Source of the DNA: Myxococcales bacterium
Lineage (GTDB): Bacteria; Myxococcota; Polyangia; Nannocystales; Nannocystaceae
Direction of reading: 5' to 3'
DNA length: 64,000 nt
Assembly (NCBI GenBank): GCA_016793465.1
Contig: JAEUJW010000080.1
Span: forward strand, 96,081 to 160,080
Shown here: piece by piece, positions 13,594 to 21,994 of the stretch
Layout: every line of letters starts with the position of its first letter
How positions within the stretch are numbered: the stretch's first letter is position 1
Made by a program: the position numbers and the translations under genes
Notes under the pieces: model-generated
The model's database searches: none
The model's input: the letters and a program-made list of their open reading frames with translations, nothing else
Told to the model about the DNA's origin: nothing

Positions 13594-14001
13594 TCACTTC
13601 TTCTTCTTGTCGCCTGCGGGCTTGGCCTCGGCGGGCTTGGCCGCCGGCTTGGCGGCGGGCTTCGCGGCCTTGGGGGCGGCGGAGGCCGGCTCGGCCTGGA
13701 GCTTCTGGGCCGGAGCGGCGGGCGCCGGCGCCGGCGCGGACGGAGCGTTGGCGCCGCCCTTGACGCCGTAGCGGCGGCGGAAGCGGTCCATGCGGCCCTC
13801 GGTGTCGACCTCTCGGCTCTGGCCGGTCCAGAACGGGTGGCTGAACGACGAGATCTCGAGGCGGATGAACGGGAGGTCCTCGCCCTTGTGGCTGCGGGTG
13901 TCGCCGCTGCCGGTCATGGTCGAGTAGGACACCCACTCGTCGCCGGTGGCGCCGTCGACGAACAGGACCTTGCGGTATGCGGGGTGAATGCCGGACTTCA
14001 T
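13594..14001 (-). CDS. rpmE2: 50S ribosomal protein L31 type B (zinc-independent) with an Ala/Lys tail
   Basis: 135 aa. Residues 1-85 are a type B L31: MKSGIHPAYRKVLFVD, SSFSHPFWTGQS, TEGRMDRFRRRYG. The CxxC zinc pairs of type A L31 are absent. A low-complexity extension of about 50 residues rich in Ala, Pro and Lys ([20 protein letters not shown]) follows, which is not part of the usual protein of about 85-90 aa. A GGAAGGAA-type Shine-Dalgarno lies before the ATG. It is 16 nt downstream of rpsN. C-minus L31 and S14 forms are classically expressed under zinc limitation; that regulation is inferred here. Confidence 0.93.
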   Translation of the reverse strand: MKSGIHPAYRKVLFVDGATGDEWVSYSTMTGSGDTRSHKGEDLPFIRLEISSFSHPFWTGQSREVDTEGRMDRFRRRYGVKGGANAPSAPAPAPAAPAQKLQAEPASAAPKAAKPAAKPAAKPAEAKPAGDKKKK

Positions 14002-14017
14002 GGCGTTCGTTCCTTCC

Positions 14018-14323
14018 TTACCAGCTCGACTTGGTGACGCCGGGGATCTCGCCGCGGAGGGCCAGATCGCGGAGGGCGACGCGGCACAGGCCGAACTTGC
14101 GGTACACGGCCTTCGAGCGGCCGGTCAGCATGCAGCGGCGCGTCTTGCGGGTCGGGCACGAGTTGGTCGGCAGCTTGGTCAGCTGGGCGGTCAGCGCCAG
14201 CTTCTCGTCGATGTCGATGTTCGGGTCCTTGATCTGCTTGCGCAGCTCTTCGCGACGCGCGGCGTACTTGGCGATGAGCTTGTCGCGCTTCTGGTCGCGC
14301 AATACCTGGGAGTTCTTGGCCAT
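14018..14323 (-). CDS. rpsN: 30S ribosomal protein S14, long zinc-independent form
   Basis: 101 aa from the ATG at 14323 ([15 protein letters not shown]). The length and the C-terminal [11 protein letters not shown] are typical of the long C-minus S14. The region that carries the CxxC-x12-CxxC ribbon in short S14 is here [15 protein letters not shown], which is not a complete zinc ribbon. It is located outside the main ribosomal protein operon and paired with type B L31, the arrangement seen for zinc-sparing paralogues. The upstream promoter and palindrome are listed separately. Confidence 0.93.
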   Translation of the reverse strand: MAKNSQVLRDQKRDKLIAKYAARREELRKQIKDPNIDIDEKLALTAQLTKLPTNSCPTRKTRRCMLTGRSKAVYRKFGLCRVALRDLALRGEIPGVTKSSW

Positions 14324-14346
14324 GACGGGAGGATCCTGCGGGCGTA

Positions 14347-14364
14347 CAGCCTCGAACGAGGCTG
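14347..14364 (-). promoter_or_regulatory. 18-bp perfect palindrome in the rpsN leader (candidate operator or hairpin)
   Basis: CAGCCTCGAACGAGGCTG, 24 nt upstream of the rpsN ATG and about 25 nt downstream of the predicted -10 box. Its place in the leader of a zinc-independent ribosomal protein operon suggests a repressor site (Zur-like control) or an RNA hairpin. It does not match a Zur consensus I know, so the regulator is open. Read on the plus strand it is followed by CTTTTT and would also resemble a terminator. Confidence 0.5.
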
Positions 14365-14388
14365 GCTTTTTCCTGTGGAAGGGCGCGC

Positions 14389-14417
14389 ACCCTACCCCGG
14401 GGGGCGGCGGGGTGCAA
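14389..14417 (-). promoter_or_regulatory. Predicted sigma-70-type promoter for rpsN-rpmE2
   Basis: On the minus strand TTGCAC (14417-14412), a 17-nt spacer, and TAGGGT (14394-14389), 66 nt upstream of the rpsN ATG. The spacing is ideal and the -35 is close to consensus; the -10 is weak. Confidence 0.4.
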
Positions 14418-14435
14418 GCCGGTGGAGTGCGTGCG

Positions 14436-16400
14436 CTAGCGGCGGCCGGCGCCTGCACGGGGCTTGCCGGCGGGGCGACGATCGCCGCCCGAACCGGGCT
14501 CGCCGGGCGATCGGCGGGCTCCGGCGGGCGCCTTGGCGGCGCCGCCGGGGCGCCGGGCGCCCGCGTGTGCGGGGACCGACGCGGCCCGCGAGGTGCGATC
14601 TTTCGCCGCCGGCCTGGCGGTCGAGGCCGCGTCGGCGGCGGCCGGCTTGGCTGGGCGCGGGCCGGTCTTGGCGGCCCGCCTGGGCTTGCCCGACTTGCCG
14701 GGGCGCGCCGGCTCGGGGTTCGCCTCGGCCATGAGGTCGTAGACCTCGGTGGGGGTCAGCGGACGAAACTCACCGTCGGCGAGGCCGTCGGCGGTGAGCT
14801 TGCCGACCGCGACGCGGATGAGCTTCAGGACCGGGCGACCGATCGCGTCGCCCATGCGGCGGACCTGGCGGTTGAGGCCCTGGCGCAGGGTGATCTGCAC
14901 CCACGTGTTGGTGTCCGTGTCCTTGATGACGCTGACCTCCTCGGCGGCGCGGGTGACGGTGCCGTCCTCGAGGGTGATCGGCTGGCCGAGGCGCGCGAGG
15001 TCCTGCTCTTCGAGGCGGCCCTGGAACTTCACGTGGTAGGTCTTGCTGACCTCGTGGCGCGGGTGCGTCAGGGCGGCCGCGAGCTCGCCGTCGTTCGTCA
15101 GGATGAGCACGCCGCGGGAGTGATAGTCGAGGCGACCGACCGGGTAGATGCGCTGGGGCAGCTCGGGGAACAGCGAGAGCACGGTCGGACGGCCCTCGCC
15201 GTCCTTGTCGCCCTCGGCCGAGCAGACCACGCCGTCGGGCTTGTTGAGCACGAAGTAGACCTTCTTGGCGGCCTGCACGTGCTTGCCGTCGACCTGGACC
15301 TGGTCGCGGTCGGGGTCGACGCGGGTGCCGAGCTCGGTCACGACCTTGCCGTTCACGCGCACGCGGCCGGCGGTGATCAGGTCCTCGGCCTTGCGGCGGG
15401 CGGCGATGCCGGCGGCGGCCAGGACCTTCTGCAGGCGCTCCTGTCCGGGGGTCGCGGGCTTGGCCTTGGCCTCGGGCTTGGTCGCGGGCTTGGCCGCGGG
15501 CTTGGCCGCCTTGGCGGGGCGGGCCTTGGCGGACGGGTCGATCCATCCGCGCACGCCGGAGGCCACGCCGGGGGCCGCGGGGCGGCTGGCCCGGGCCGCG
15601 GTCTTGCGGGTCTGACGGGCCTCGCCGGGGCTCGCGGGGCGGCTGGCCTTCGGGCCAGCCGTGCGGGTCGGGCGGGCCTCGCCGGCGGCGCGCGGGCGGG
15701 ACGCGGTGGCCCCGGGTCGCCTGTCCCTCGGGCCAGGTCCGCCGGCGTCGGGGCGGGCGGCCCGGGCGGCCCGCGGGCGCTCGTCGGCGTCGGCCGGACG
15801 CCTGTCCCTCGGGCCAGGTCCGCCGGCGTCGGGGCGGGCGGTCCGGGCGGCCCGCGGGCGCTCGTCGGCGTCGGCCGGGCGCCTGTCCCTCGGGCCAGGT
15901 CCGCCGCGCTCCCCTGCCCTGCCGGCGGCGGCGCGCCGGTCCGCCGGGCCGGCGCTGACGTGCTCGCGGCGGTCGGCGGCGCCGTCGTGGCGGTCCTGCG
16001 GGGTCCTGCGCTCGTCGGCGTCGCGGCCTGGGCGCCTGTCCTTCGGGCCAGCTCCGCCGCGCGCCCCGGCCCGGCCCGCAGCGCCGGCGCCCGGGCGCCT
16101 GTCCTTCGGGCCAGCTCCGCCGCGCGCCCCGGCCCGGCCCGCGGCGCCGGCGCCCGGGCGCCTGTCCTTCGGGCCAGCTCCGCGCGCGCCCCGGCCCGGT
16201 CCGCCGGCCGCGGGGCGCCGGTCGTTGGCGCCGGCTCCGTCGCCGCGCTCGGCGGGCGGGCCGCGCCTGTCCTTCGGGCCAGACGGGCGCCCGGCCCGGC
16301 TCGCGCCGCCGGACGACGGGCGCCTGTCCTTCGAGCCAGCCTTGTCACGGGCGGCGGGTGGACGGTTCGAGGACGCGGGGCGGGTCTTGCTGGGCGGCAT
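14436..16400 (-). CDS. rluB: RluB-type 23S rRNA pseudouridine synthase with a ~330-aa repetitive basic N-terminus
   Basis: 654 aa from the ATG at 16400. The enzyme portion is about residues 340-580: an S4 RNA-binding domain ([19 protein letters not shown]), then the pseudouridine synthase domain with the catalytic Asp in [20 protein letters not shown] and [11 protein letters not shown]. RluB modifies U2605 of 23S rRNA; RluE/RluF-like alternatives are less likely. Residues 1-330 are Arg/Gly/Pro/Asp-rich and built of repeats around GPKDRR and [15 protein letters not shown], and the C-terminal 70 are also basic. Usual RluB is 250-300 aa, so over half of this protein is extra and probably disordered and RNA-binding. 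Confidence 0.88.
   Translation of the reverse strand: MPPSKTRPASSNRPPAARDKAGSKDRRPSSGGASRAGRPSGPKDRRGPPAERGDGAGANDRRPAAGGPGRGARGAGPKDRRPGAGAAGRAGARGGAGPKDRRPGAGAAGRAGARGGAGPKDRRPGRDADERRTPQDRHDGAADRREHVSAGPADRRAAAGRAGERGGPGPRDRRPADADERPRAARTARPDAGGPGPRDRRPADADERPRAARAARPDAGGPGPRDRRPGATASRPRAAGEARPTRTAGPKASRPASPGEARQTRKTAARASRPAAPGVASGVRGWIDPSAKARPAKAAKPAAKPATKPEAKAKPATPGQERLQKVLAAAGIAARRKAEDLITAGRVRVNGKVVTELGTRVDPDRDQVQVDGKHVQAAKKVYFVLNKPDGVVCSAEGDKDGEGRPTVLSLFPELPQRIYPVGRLDYHSRGVLILTNDGELAAALTHPRHEVSKTYHVKFQGRLEEQDLARLGQPITLEDGTVTRAAEEVSVIKDTDTNTWVQITLRQGLNRQVRRMGDAIGRPVLKLIRVAVGKLTADGLADGEFRPLTPTEVYDLMAEANPEPARPGKSGKPRRAAKTGPRPAKPAAADAASTARPAAKDRTSRAASVPAHAGARRPGGAAKAPAGARRSPGEPGSGGDRRPAGKPRAGAGRR
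15721..16339. repeat. Eight in-frame copies of the 16-bp element inside rluB
   Basis: Copies start at 15721, 15802, 15883 (CTGTCCCTCGGGCCAG), then 16036, 16100, 16162, 16267 (CTGTCCTTCGGGCCAG) and 16324 (one base different). All are in the same orientation and the same reading phase, encoding G-P-R/K-D-R on the minus strand. The first three have an 81-bp period and belong to longer tandem units; the later ones are about 62-64 bp apart or irregular. Confidence 0.9.
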
Positions 16401-16602
16401 GGCGGCGCGGGGAAAGTCCCTCAAACCCCCGAGGGATGCAAGCGCAACCGGCGGGTCCGGGCGCCGCGGCGGCGCGGCAGGCGAGACCGACGTCACCCGG
16501 CGAGGCCGACGCGACGCCGACGCGACCTCACGGGCTCGTGCGCCGCGCGGCCGCACGGTCGATCGTCCGGTGCAGCGTCCGCCGCGACGTCGCGGCTCGC
16601 CG

Positions 16603-17655
16603 TCACTCGGCGAACTGGCGGTCGGCGCTCACGCCAGCGCCGGTCAGGTCGCTGCCCGCGTCGACCGCGGCCTGCAGCACATCGCCGCGGCCGAGCACCA
16701 CCGCGCCGCTGCCGTCGGACTCGACGCCGTCGCCGGGCATGGCGACGACGCCGGGCCGGGCGCTGAGCTCGACGGTGGTGCCGTCCTCGGCGGCGACGAC
16801 GGCGTACACGCCGGTGTAATAGTCGCTGAGGTCCAGCGAGGGCGCGCTGGCGACGCGGTAGGCGCGGCCCCAGGTGTGCACCGGCAACAGCAGCGAGGCG
16901 TCGGCCGAGGTGTAGGGGATCATCGGGCTGTGCTGCACGACCGCGACCGGGCGCGTGCTCTGCAGGTGCACGGCGCCCTCGTCGACGAGCAGCGAGGCGG
17001 TGATCGGGTCGTGGAGCTGATGGGTCCACGGCAGGAACACCTCGACGGTGGTGTGCGGCGGGACCTCGGTGACGGTGCCGCTCCACAGCAGCTTCTCGGC
17101 GGTCACCCAGGCCGTCTCGTCGCCGGGGTTGGTGACGAACACGCCGAACACCTCGTCGTGGAAGATCGAGCGCGCGAGCGAGACGGCCCAGAACTCGCAG
17201 CCATGGTGGCCGAGCCCCGCGAGCGCGGCCTGCTCGCAGGGGCCCGTGCAGGTCAGCGTGCCGGGGTCGCAGGCGGAGCCCTGGGCGGCGTTGCAGGCGG
17301 TGTCGACGATCCAGGCGCCGGCCTCGTCGCAGCGCTCGACGCCGGCGCCGCTGCAGCGGGACGCGCCGGGCTCGCAGGCGACGCAGCCGAGGCCGTCGAC
17401 GCACAGGTCCTCGCAGACGACCGGCTCGCCCTCGCAGGGGATCGCCGAGCCGTCGACGCAGGTGACCTCGAGGCACCCGCCGGTGCCCGTGCTCGTGCCG
17501 GTGTCGGCGGTGGTCGGCGGCGGTCCGGAGCTCGCGGGCGCGTCGCTCGCGGTCGTGGTCTCGTCGCCGGTGATCGGAGGATCGGAGGGACAGGCGGCGA
17601 GCAGCGCGAGCGCACCGCTGATCGCGTAGAACTCACGCCGACGACTCACCGCCAT
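16603..17655 (-). pseudogene. IgGFc-binding-type lipoprotein, apparently truncated
   Basis: 350 codons from an ATG at 17655. Signal peptide and lipobox (ALLAAC), a Thr/Ser/Gly spacer (30-60), a Cys-rich block (60-140), then the start of an IgGFc-binding-like domain (HHGCEFWAVSL, FGVFVTNPGD, PVAVVQHSP, LLLPVHTWGRAYRVAS). The frame stops just after SADRQFAE, where family members continue (a site like ADRPxAVFGGH is expected) for another 150 or more residues. Only about 200 nt separate the stop from rluB and no continuation was recognised in the other frames. Either a decayed gene or a shortened functional lipoprotein. Confidence 0.65.
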
Positions 17656-17723
17656 GCGCCTGGCCTAGCACACACGGTTCGGGCGACCAGCTCGCGGTGG
17701 CCCGAACCGGCGTATGGATGACG

Positions 17724-19466
17724 TCAAATCTCCGAGGGCGTGCCGGAGCCGGTGTCGCTGCCGCCGCCGCCGGGGCCGATCTCGGGGCCCGGGTCGCTCG
17801 GAGCGTCGGTGACCTCGGGGCGCGGGTCGTGCGGCACGTCGGCGATGTCGGGAGACGGCGGACGGATCTCGTCGGGGGTGTCTGGCGAGTCGGTGCCGGG
17901 CGACGGCGGACGGATCTCGTCGGGGCTCGGGCCTGGCAGCGACTCGGGCTCGGGCGGGATGACCTCGGCCGGCGAGGGGTTGCCCGGCGCCTCGATCGGG
18001 CCGCCGTCGGGCAGGCTGCCGGGACCCTCGGGGGACTGGCTGGTGGTCTGGACTTCGGACGAAAGCATGTCGGCTCCTTCGTCGGCGACTGTCGGGAACC
18101 CGAGGACGCCCTGGCCGAGCGCCTCGGCCTCCGAGGCGCCGAGCTGCGTGCGAAGCGTGGCCTTGGACTCCTCGGAGAGGTCGCGAAAATCTCGCAAGGT
18201 CGGCAGGTCGCGCAGCCCTCGAAGGTTGAAGAACTCGAGGAAACGGACCGTGGTGCCGTACAGGAGCGGTCGCCCGGGCTCCTCCTTTTTTCCGACGATC
18301 TGCACCAACTCGCGCTCGAGCAGGCCCTTCAAGACGGCGCCGCTGTCGACGCCGCGGACCTCGTCGATCTCCGGGCGGGTGATCGGCTGGCGGTAGGCGA
18401 CGATCGCCAGGGTCTCGATCTGCGTGCGGCTCAGCCGCGCGGGCTTGGTCTGCAGCATTCTTTGCACCCACGCGGCGTTGTCCGGGTGGGTGCGGAACTG
18501 GAAGCCGCCCGCGACCTGCGCGAGCACGATCCCGCGATCGCGGGTGATGGCCATGAGGTGGGCCAGGGCGAGCTGGATCTGGTGCTTCGAGGTCTCGGCC
18601 AGCAGCTTGCGCAGGTCGTTGACCTTGAGCGGACGGGCGGCGGCAAATAGCAGGCTCTCGAGGATCGAGACCAGCCGCAGCGAGGCCTCGCCCTCGACGC
18701 CGCGGAGGTCGTCCTCGGGGTCGATCGGCAGCTCGTCGCTGAGGTGCACCCCGGCCGGGGCTTCGCGGCGCGGCCCGTCGAGCTCGGCGAGCGCGGCGGC
18801 CAGCGGGTCGTCGGGGTCGAGCGGCTCGTCGTCGCTGTCGTCGGGGGATCGCGGCTCGCGGTCGGGGCCCGCGGGGTCCGGGTCGGCTGGCGCTTCGGAC
18901 AGGTTGTTGTCGGCGTCGTGCGTGACCTCGGGTGCGTCCTCGGCGGAGGCGGAGCCGACGGAGTCGTGCGCCTCCGAGGGGTCTTCGGTCGGGGCGTCGA
19001 CGGTCTCCTCGGACTCCGCGGAGTCGTCGGCGTCCGCGCCTGCCGCGGATTCTTCGGTCGGGGTGTCGACGGCGGCGGCTGCTGACGATTCGTCGGTTGT
19101 CGTGGCGGTGTCCGCAGCCTCGTCGACGGCGGACTCGTCGGCGTCGGCTGCCCCTTCGGACAGGTTCGACGGCGGCCGTTCGGTCCCGTCGTCGAGCCCC
19201 GCGGCGGCGGCTGGCGCTTCGGACAGGTTCGACGGCGGCCGTTCGGTCCCGTCGTCGAGCTCCGCGGCGTCGGCTGGCGCTTCGGACAGGTTCGACGGCG
19301 GCCGGTCGGTCCCGTCGTCGAGCCCCGCGGCGTCGGCTGGCGCTTCGGACAGGTTCGACGGCGGCCGGTCGGTCCCGTCGTCGAGCCCCGCGGCGGCGGA
19401 CGGCTCGGCCGGGGCGTCCGCGGGCGACGTGGTGTCGATCGGATCCTCGCGGTCGTCGGAGTTCAC
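17724..19466 (-). CDS. scpB: Segregation and condensation protein B with long acidic N- and C-tails
   Basis: 580 aa, GTG start overlapping the scpA stop (GTGA). The conserved winged-helix ScpB core is about residues 255-440 (LVSILESLLFAAARPLKV, LSRTQIETLAIVAYRQPITR, VDSGAVLKGLLERELVQIVG, LYGTTVRFLEFFNL). ScpB with ScpA and SMC forms condensin. The first 240 residues are Asp/Glu/Ala/Ser-rich with four tandem units around LDDGTDRPPSNLSEAPADA; the last 130 are Pro/Asp-rich with PDEIRPPSP repeats. Bacterial ScpB is normally 180-220 aa. Confidence 0.93.
   Translation of the reverse strand: MNSDDREDPIDTTSPADAPAEPSAAAGLDDGTDRPPSNLSEAPADAAGLDDGTDRPPSNLSEAPADAAELDDGTERPPSNLSEAPAAAAGLDDGTERPPSNLSEGAADADESAVDEAADTATTTDESSAAAAVDTPTEESAAGADADDSAESEETVDAPTEDPSEAHDSVGSASAEDAPEVTHDADNNLSEAPADPDPAGPDREPRSPDDSDDEPLDPDDPLAAALAELDGPRREAPAGVHLSDELPIDPEDDLRGVEGEASLRLVSILESLLFAAARPLKVNDLRKLLAETSKHQIQLALAHLMAITRDRGIVLAQVAGGFQFRTHPDNAAWVQRMLQTKPARLSRTQIETLAIVAYRQPITRPEIDEVRGVDSGAVLKGLLERELVQIVGKKEEPGRPLLYGTTVRFLEFFNLRGLRDLPTLRDFRDLSEESKATLRTQLGASEAEALGQGVLGFPTVADEGADMLSSEVQTTSQSPEGPGSLPDGGPIEAPGNPSPAEVIPPEPESLPGPSPDEIRPPSPGTDSPDTPDEIRPPSPDIADVPHDPRPEVTDAPSDPGPEIGPGGGGSDTGSGTPSEI
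18887..19352. repeat. Five in-frame copies of the 16-bp element inside scpB
   Basis: Copies start at 18887, 19148, 19211, 19274 and 19337. The last four are exactly 63 bp apart (21-codon tandem units). Sequence CTGGCGCTTCGGACAG, or CTGCCCCTTCGGACAG at 19148, encoding L-S-E-A/G-P/A on the minus strand. Orientation is opposite to the rluB copies relative to the GGACAG arm, and the arms are the same as in the intergenic copies. Confidence 0.9.
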
Positions 19467-21187
19467 GCCTCGTCCTCCTGCGCGGGCTCGACGGTGTGCG
19501 CGTCGGCGGGCGACTCGGGCTCGGAGGGCGGGACGGACTCGGCGGCGTTGCTCATGTCGGTGGGGGCGTCGGCGGGCGGCTCGGGCTCTTCGGCGGGCTC
19601 CGGAGCGTCGGCGTTCTCGGGAGCGTCGACGTTCTCGGCGGAGGGATTCGCGTCGTTCGATGCGTCCGCGGCGTGGTCGTCGGCGGGAGCGTCGACGGCG
19701 TCTTCGTCCGTCGACATCGAGGTCGCGTCGTCGGTCGCGTCGTTCGCCGTGACGGCATCGATGGCGACCGCGGTCGTCTCGGCGACGGGCGTGCGTGAAG
19801 CCTCGGTCGCCTCGTCGGCGATCTCTTCCTCGGAGTCGTCCGCTTCGGCGTCGGCTGTGGGCGCGGCGTTCGCCTCGTCGGCGCGGTCCTCTCCGGCGGC
19901 GTCAGCGTCCGCGTCGGCTGTGGCCGCGTCGTCCGGCTCCTCGGCGCTGTCCTCTTCGGCGTCGGCCGCGAGCGCGTCGTTCGTATTCTCGGCGGCCTCG
20001 TCGGCGTCGGTCGTGAGCGCGGCGTCGGTCTCTTCGGAGCCGTCGCCGTCGTCCTCTTCGGAGTCGGCTGCGAGCGTATCGTCGCGCGCCTCGGGGTCCT
20101 CCGCGTCGGCCTCGAGCTCGTCTTCCGGCGATCCCTCTTCGGCGGCCTCGGCCTCGCCGGGTTCGCTGTTGGCGGCGGGGGACGTGCCGGCCGCGGGGCC
20201 GAGGTCGGCGTCGTCGGCGCCGGCGAGGGCCTCGGCGAGCAGGATGCTCTCCTCGGCCTCGTCGAGCTCGGCGTCGCTGGGGATCGGCGGCGGCGGCGGG
20301 CGCGGCTTGCCGTCGTCGCCGAAGCTCTTCTCCTCGTCGTAGGCGTCGAGCAGGGCGCGGGTCTCGTCGCTGACCTCGAGGCGGTACACGCGGATCGACT
20401 CGCTGTCGGCGACCTGCTGCACGCGGGCGACGCCGAGCTTGACCAGCTCGAGCACCGACATCAGCGTCACCACCAGCATGCCGCGCAGCTCCTTCTCGCT
20501 GTTCCAGGTGCGGCCGAGGAACAGGCCCTCGAAGTCGAAGGCCTGCCTCTGGTCGAGCAGCAGGGTCAGCTGCGTCATGCGCTGGGCGACGGTGACCGGC
20601 TCGAGCTGGACCTCGTGGCTCTTGGCGATCTTGGCCCGCGTGAGCACGCGGTAGTACGCCTCGGCCAATTTAAATAGTGTGACCGGGGCGAGGCCGGGGT
20701 CGATCGGCGGGATGTCGATGTCGGCGCCGCGGGCGAACACGTCGCGGCCGGACACCGGCAGGGCGTCGAGGTCGGCCGCCGCATTCTTGAAGCGTTCGTA
20801 CTCGACGAGGCGGCGGATCAGCGCCTCGCGCGGGTCCTCGCCGTCCTCCTCGTCCTCGCCGCCGGCCTCGGCGGGGGCGACGAGGGTCGGCAGCAGCTCG
20901 CGGCTCTTCAGCCAGGCGAGCGTCGCGGCCATGACGAGGTAGTCGCCGGCGATCTCGAGGTCGAGCGAGCGCATGAAGTCGAGGTACGCGAGGTACTTCT
21001 CGGTGATGAAGGCGATCGGGATGTCGAGGATCTCGAGCTCGTGGCGGCGCACGAGGTGGAGCAGGAGGTCGAGCGGGCCCTCGAAGACCTCGAGCTCGAC
21101 CGAGTAGATCGCCGAGCGACCCCCGGGGGCCGAGGACCCTTCAGGCCCGGAGGGCCGCGCAGCCCCGCTTGTCTCGCCTGCCTGCAC
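19463..21187 (-). CDS. scpA: Segregation and condensation protein A with a ~270-aa acidic C-tail
   Basis: 574 aa, GTG start at 21187. The kleisin core is residues 25-290: YSVELEVFEGPLDLLLHLVRRHELEILDIP, the LVMAATLAWLKSRELLP helix and a C-terminal winged helix (MLVVTLMSVLELVKLGVARV). ScpA bridges the SMC heads. From about 300 to 574 the protein is almost entirely Asp, Glu, Ala, Ser and Thr with no recognisable domain; normal ScpA is 230-280 aa. The acidic tail of scpA runs straight into the acidic head of scpB across the GTGA overlap. Upstream, an M50 protease gene ends 18 nt away. Confidence 0.93.
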   Translation of the reverse strand: MQAGETSGAARPSGPEGSSAPGGRSAIYSVELEVFEGPLDLLLHLVRRHELEILDIPIAFITEKYLAYLDFMRSLDLEIAGDYLVMAATLAWLKSRELLPTLVAPAEAGGEDEEDGEDPREALIRRLVEYERFKNAAADLDALPVSGRDVFARGADIDIPPIDPGLAPVTLFKLAEAYYRVLTRAKIAKSHEVQLEPVTVAQRMTQLTLLLDQRQAFDFEGLFLGRTWNSEKELRGMLVVTLMSVLELVKLGVARVQQVADSESIRVYRLEVSDETRALLDAYDEEKSFGDDGKPRPPPPPIPSDAELDEAEESILLAEALAGADDADLGPAAGTSPAANSEPGEAEAAEEGSPEDELEADAEDPEARDDTLAADSEEDDGDGSEETDAALTTDADEAAENTNDALAADAEEDSAEEPDDAATADADADAAGEDRADEANAAPTADAEADDSEEEIADEATEASRTPVAETTAVAIDAVTANDATDDATSMSTDEDAVDAPADDHAADASNDANPSAENVDAPENADAPEPAEEPEPPADAPTDMSNAAESVPPSEPESPADAHTVEPAQEDEA

Positions 21188-21205
21188 GTGCGCCCCTGCG
21201 GCCGA

Positions 21206-21955
21206 TCAGGCGGCGAACAGCCACTTGCCGTACACGATCGCCCAGTCGGGGCTGACGCCGCTCATGACGGTGAGGGCGAGCTTGTGCAGCGGGTTGAAGA
21301 TGAAGGACAGGATGCCGGGGGCGAGCATGAGGCCGAGCAGGATGACGAAGCCGTAGCGGGTGAGGAAGTCGTCGATGTAGTCGAAGCGCGGCGGGAGCGC
21401 CCAGGCCAGGATCTTGCCGCCGTCGAGCGGGTGGACCGGGAGCAGGTTGAACACCGCGAGGGTGATGTTGAGGAAGAAGAACACGCCGAGGATGGCGAAC
21501 AGCCCGGCGTAGGCGGCGGGCTGGAGGCCGGCGACGAACACGAGGATCGCCGCGACGCCGACGGTGACCGCGGCCTGCAGCAGGTTGGCGAGCGGGCCGG
21601 CGAACGAGACCAGGGCCATGCCGGCGCGCATGCTGATCCGCCGCGAGTACTGCTGCGGGCGCGTCATGACCGGGCGGCCCCAGCCGAGCAGCGGCGCGTG
21701 GGTGAGGCCGGCGATCAGCGGGAGGGCGATGGTGCCGATCGGGTCGGCGTGGTTCATCGGGTTGAGGGTGAGCCGGCCCTCGCTCTCGGGCGTGCGGTCG
21801 CCGAGCTTGTGGGCCGCGAGCGCGTGGGCGAACTCGTGGAAGGCGGTGGCGACGACCAGGCAGACGACGAACACCAGCATGTGCCGCAAGGTCGCCGCGG
21901 ACACGGCGAGGGCGGCGAAGATCGGGAACGATGAAGCGGAGAACGCGCGATCCAC
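21206..21955 (-). CDS. Site-2-protease-type M50 membrane metalloprotease
   Basis: 249 aa, GTG start, about six membrane segments. Zinc motif HEFAH near residue 40 (VVATAFHEFAHALAAHKLGD) and the third-ligand motif in NLLPVHPLDGGKIL near 170. It matches the short S2P/YwhC-like group found widely beside scpAB. No PDZ domain. The substrate is unknown. It lies between the MFS gene (39 nt upstream) and scpA (18 nt downstream), so probably one transcript. Confidence 0.9.
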   Translation of the reverse strand: MDRAFSASSFPIFAALAVSAATLRHMLVFVVCLVVATAFHEFAHALAAHKLGDRTPESEGRLTLNPMNHADPIGTIALPLIAGLTHAPLLGWGRPVMTRPQQYSRRISMRAGMALVSFAGPLANLLQAAVTVGVAAILVFVAGLQPAAYAGLFAILGVFFFLNITLAVFNLLPVHPLDGGKILAWALPPRFDYIDDFLTRYGFVILLGLMLAPGILSFIFNPLHKLALTVMSGVSPDWAIVYGKWLFAA

Positions 21956-21994
21956 GGGGTTTGGCGGCCCTGGTAAAGGCGCCGAGACCGGGAA

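Noticed and set aside
14347..14372. Rho-independent terminator on the plus strand (palindrome followed by CTTTTT)
   Set aside because: No plus-strand gene lies upstream and the arms leave only a 2-nt loop; its place in the rpsN leader fits an operator or leader hairpin better.
15721..16339. Possible CRISPR array in the regularly repeated rluB segment
   Set aside because: Units are in-frame protein-coding, spacers are themselves repeated, and no cas gene is near.
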